The notes below the pieces were generated by a model, which was not told the DNA's origin, searched no databases, and saw only the letters and a list, made by a program, of their open reading frames with translations. From Clostridiales bacterium (lineage in GTDB: Bacteria > Bacillota > Clostridia > Christensenellales > Aristaeellaceae), in contig SFFH01000067.1 in NCBI GenBank assembly GCA_004557905.1, positions 1 through 8,438 on the forward strand: a stretch of 8,438 nucleotides of DNA, read 5' to 3'. The position numbers and the translations under genes are program-made. How positions within the stretch are numbered: position 1 is the stretch's first letter; every line of letters starts with the position of its first letter. Positions 6,567 to 8,438 of the stretch are shown in pieces.

Positions 6567-7097
6567 ATGAAATCGCTTCAAACCATTCAGAAAACCTTTC
6601 GGATTTTTCAGACGCTGACGAAGGTCATGATGGTGCTGTCCTTCGTTTGGGCGGGGCTGGCGGCGCTCGGGCTGCTGTGCGGCGTCGTCTGGTACCATGG
6701 CGGCAGCGTCGTGGGCGCCGATCAGGGGATGCTGCTGGCGCTGACGGAAACCGGCGGACTGACCGAGATGATCGCCGTGCTGCTGGTGGATACCCTCCTG
6801 GCGCTGACGGACGGCACCCTGCTGGCCTTCGCGCTGCACTATTTCAGGACGGAGCAGGCGGACGGCACGCCCTTCACGAAGCGGGGCGCCGATGAAATCC
6901 GGCGTCTTGGCATCCGGACCATCGTCCTGCCGCTGGTGGCGGCGATTCTGGCGGCGACCGTGCACGGCGTGTTTCATCTGCCGGCCAGCGCCGGAAGCGA
7001 CTGGAGCAATGCGTACAGCCTGAGCATGGGCGTCGTGCTGATCCTGGCTTCTCTCATCTTCCGCTACGGCGCGGAGCTGGAGGAGAAGGCGGGATAA
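6567..7097 (+). CDS. DUF2975-like four-helix membrane protein
   Basis: A 176-residue protein starting at the ATG preceded by AGGAGG (6553-6558, 8 nt upstream). The frame is open back to 6399, but that stretch overlaps the upstream gene and has no membrane-protein character. Four hydrophobic segments lie near residues 18-43, 66-92, 116-136 and 150-168. Between the second and third is DGTPFTKRGADEIRRLGIRTIVLP (99-122), and the protein ends FRYGAELEEKAG. This layout and the G-x-PFT...EIRRLG pattern resemble the uncharacterised DUF2975 family as I remember it. Family members often have a small helix-turn-helix regulator next to them, but none is visible in the 98 nt that follow. Family assignment is from memory of motif patterns and function is unknown. 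It lies 35 nt after the split flavoprotein, in the same cluster. Confidence 0.7.
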   Translation: MKSLQTIQKTFRIFQTLTKVMMVLSFVWAGLAALGLLCGVVWYHGGSVVGADQGMLLALTETGGLTEMIAVLLVDTLLALTDGTLLAFALHYFRTEQADGTPFTKRGADEIRRLGIRTIVLPLVAAILAATVHGVFHLPASAGSDWSNAYSLSMGVVLILASLIFRYGAELEEKAG

Positions 7098-7195
7098 AGA
7101 TGACCCTTCCGGCGGCGCCGAACAGAAGGAATTCCGGGAACACATGAACAGGACTGTGCCTGTGGCGGCGCAGCGCAGAAAGGAGAACGGACCGC

Positions 7196-7885
7196 ATGAG
7201 GATTCTCGTCTTTAACGGAAGCCCCAAGAAGGACAAAAGCGACACGATGCATATCACCCGCGCGTTTCTGGAGGGCATGCAGGAGGCTGCCCCGCAGGAC
7301 ATCCGGATCATCGACGTCATCGATCAGCACATCGAATACTGCCGTGGCTGCTTCGCCTGCAAGCAAAACGGCGGCACCTGCCGGCATCAGGACGACATGC
7401 GCGGCATCCTCGAGGAGATTCTTGCCAGCGACCTGCTGCTGTTCAGCTTCCCGCTGTACGGCTACGGCATGCCCGCGCCGCTCAAGAACCTGATTGACCG
7501 CACCATGCCGCTCTCCTCCATGGCGATGCAGAAGGTGGGCGACCGCTATGAGCACGTCGGACAGGCGGACTTTACGCATCTGCGCTATTTAATGATCTGC
7601 GGCTGTGGGTTCCCCAATAGCAAAAACAACTTTGAACCGGCCGTGGCGCAGTTCCGCCTGCTGTTCCCGAATCATCACACGATCATCACCGTGCCGGAAA
7701 GCCCGATGTTCAATGCCCCGGAGGCGGCGATTGTGACCGTGCCGAGGCTGGCGCTGGTCAGGCAGGCGGGCAGAGCGTACGTCGAAAGCGGCGCGATCGA
7801 CGCGGACCTGCTGGCGCAGATCGGCTCGCCCATGATTCCGGAGGAAACCTACGCACAAATCGTCAACGGCGGCGTGAACGGATAA
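7196..7885 (+). CDS. Flavodoxin-family NAD(P)H oxidoreductase, iron-sulfur flavoprotein-like
   Basis: A complete 229-residue flavoprotein. It has an N-terminal FMN phosphate loop (MRILVFNGSPKKDKSDT, 1-17) and the cysteine cluster C49-x2-C52-x2-C55-x6-C62, which fits the CX2CX2CX4-7C pattern of iron-sulfur flavoproteins. The flavin loop FPLYGYGMPAPLKNLIDR (85-102) and the core strand MICGCGFP (133-140) with the third loop follow. Family members use FMN, and in some a 4Fe-4S cluster, to move electrons from NAD(P)H or ferredoxin to quinones, nitro compounds or oxygen species; the acceptor here is unknown. It differs from the split flavoprotein encoded at 5834-6531, so the two are related but not a recent duplication. 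The start has AGGAG (7181-7185) 10 nt upstream. The 98-nt gap before it can fold (CCTTCCGGC with GCCG..GAAGG) but has no T run. Confidence 0.88.
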   Translation: MRILVFNGSPKKDKSDTMHITRAFLEGMQEAAPQDIRIIDVIDQHIEYCRGCFACKQNGGTCRHQDDMRGILEEILASDLLLFSFPLYGYGMPAPLKNLIDRTMPLSSMAMQKVGDRYEHVGQADFTHLRYLMICGCGFPNSKNNFEPAVAQFRLLFPNHHTIITVPESPMFNAPEAAIVTVPRLALVRQAGRAYVESGAIDADLLAQIGSPMIPEETYAQIVNGGVNG

Positions 7886-7923
7886 GACACGCACCATGAA
7901 ATCGTTTCACGAAAGGAAGTATA

Positions 7924-8438
7924 ATGATGAAGGACAGGAAACAGTGCGCACTGACGCCGTACCTGCTGTGGGCGTTTTTGATCGCATGGGCGCTGCAGAT
8001 CGCAGCCGGCCTGATGTACCGGCGGGGAAACGGCATGGTGTACACCGCGCTGCTGTCGCTCTCCATGTTTGCGCCGACGCTGGCGGCGGTGCTTTCCGGG
8101 GCGGGTCTGCGGGGCATCGGCTGGAAGCCCCGTCTCCGGGGGAAGCTCCGCTGGGTGCTGGCCGCGTGGTTCGGCCCGGCCATCCTGGGCGCAGCCGGTG
8201 CGGCGCTGTACTTTCTGCTCGTGCCGAAGGCGCTTGACCTGGAATTCGCGTATATCCGCGCGGCGCTCGGCGCGGAGCAGGTCGCCCAGATGGAAGCGGG
8301 CGGGATGACCCTGATCCAGTATGCGCTCGGCAGCTGCATCACAGCGCTGACCTACGCGCCCCTGATCAACATGGGCTTTGCAATCGGCGAGGAAGCGGGC
8401 TGGCGCGGCGTGATGTATCCCGAGCTCAAGCGGCGCTA
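7924..8438 (+). CDS. CPBP family intramembrane protease (CAAX/Abi), N-terminal part, cut by window end
   Basis: An open frame runs from ATG 7924 (a second ATG follows at 7927) to the window edge with no stop, giving 171 residues. AAAGGAAG at 7912-7919 is the ribosome site. Hydrophobic segments lie near 12-31, 39-58, 76-100 and 130-152. The key stretch GEEAGWRGVMYPELK (155-169) carries the paired glutamates E156/E157 and R161 of motif 1 of the CPBP (formerly Abi, PF02517) family. These are glutamate-type membrane proteases related to the Rce1 CAAX protease. The later His motifs lie beyond the window, so an intact active site cannot be confirmed. Bacterial members act in bacteriocin self-immunity or are of unknown role. 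It lies 38 nt after the flavoprotein and is probably part of the same transcript. Confidence 0.85.
   Translation, partial: MMKDRKQCALTPYLLWAFLIAWALQIAAGLMYRRGNGMVYTALLSLSMFAPTLAAVLSGAGLRGIGWKPRLRGKLRWVLAAWFGPAILGAAGAALYFLLVPKALDLEFAYIRAALGAEQVAQMEAGGMTLIQYALGSCITALTYAPLINMGFAIGEEAGWRGVMYPELKRR

Noticed and set aside
7104..7135. Hairpin between the DUF2975-like gene and the second flavoprotein as a terminator
   Set aside because: The stem is interrupted by a bulge and no T run follows, so termination is not supported.
7896..8237. Forward frame of 113 residues starting at 7896
   Set aside because: Wrong frame relative to the membrane protease, Arg/Gly/Ala-rich nonsense translation, no ribosome site.
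7863..8342. Reverse-strand frame (159 residues) opposite the CPBP protease
   Set aside because: The forward frame from 7924 carries a clear EEAGWRG motif and a ribosome site; the reverse frame has neither.

Overview
The window looks like a chromosomal piece of a GC-rich member of the Bacillota, most likely a Clostridia-type anaerobe. The grounds are strong AGGAGG-type ribosome sites, perfect sigma-A promoter boxes, the greA-lysS gene order, ABC-2 permeases of the COG4587/COG3694 type, and flavoproteins with the clustered cysteines of iron-sulfur flavoproteins. This placement is inferred from gene content and was not tested by phylogeny. All genes supported here lie on the + strand. I found no CRISPR array, insertion sequence, tRNA or phage gene.

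Layout. (1) Positions 1-133 hold the 3' three quarters of a 5S rRNA, the end of an rRNA operon, closed by a strong hairpin terminator. (2) Positions 333-2773 hold a tightly packed three-gene ABC exporter operon: an ATPase and two different six-helix-type permeases of the COG4586/COG4587/COG3694 set, whose substrate is not known from sequence. The ATPase lacks most of the usual C-terminal subdomain. (3) Positions 2808-5443 are a housekeeping unit. A perfect TTGACA-17-TATAAT promoter and a leader with two hairpins precede greA (transcript cleavage factor) and lysS (class II lysyl-tRNA synthetase), and an 11-bp hairpin terminator closes it. This LysRS carries an Ala/Pro/Glu-rich linker and an extra C-terminal tRNA-binding OB-fold domain of the Trbp111/MetRS C-terminal type. 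(4) From position 5551 to the window end there is a second co-directional cluster. It encodes a 58-residue two-helix membrane protein, a flavodoxin-fold oxidoreductase split into two overlapping frames, a four-helix DUF2975-like membrane protein, an intact iron-sulfur-flavoprotein-like oxidoreductase, and the start of a CPBP (CAAX/Abi) membrane protease cut by the window edge.

How it fits together. Units 1 to 3 are ordinary cell functions: ribosome, export, transcription fidelity and tRNA charging. The last cluster alternates small membrane proteins with two related flavoproteins and has no visible terminator inside it, so it is probably one transcript. Its role is unknown; a redox or stress function is only a guess. 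The two features most worth checking are the LysRS C-terminal fusion and the split flavoprotein, where a stop and a start overlap as ATGA exactly at the frame break.
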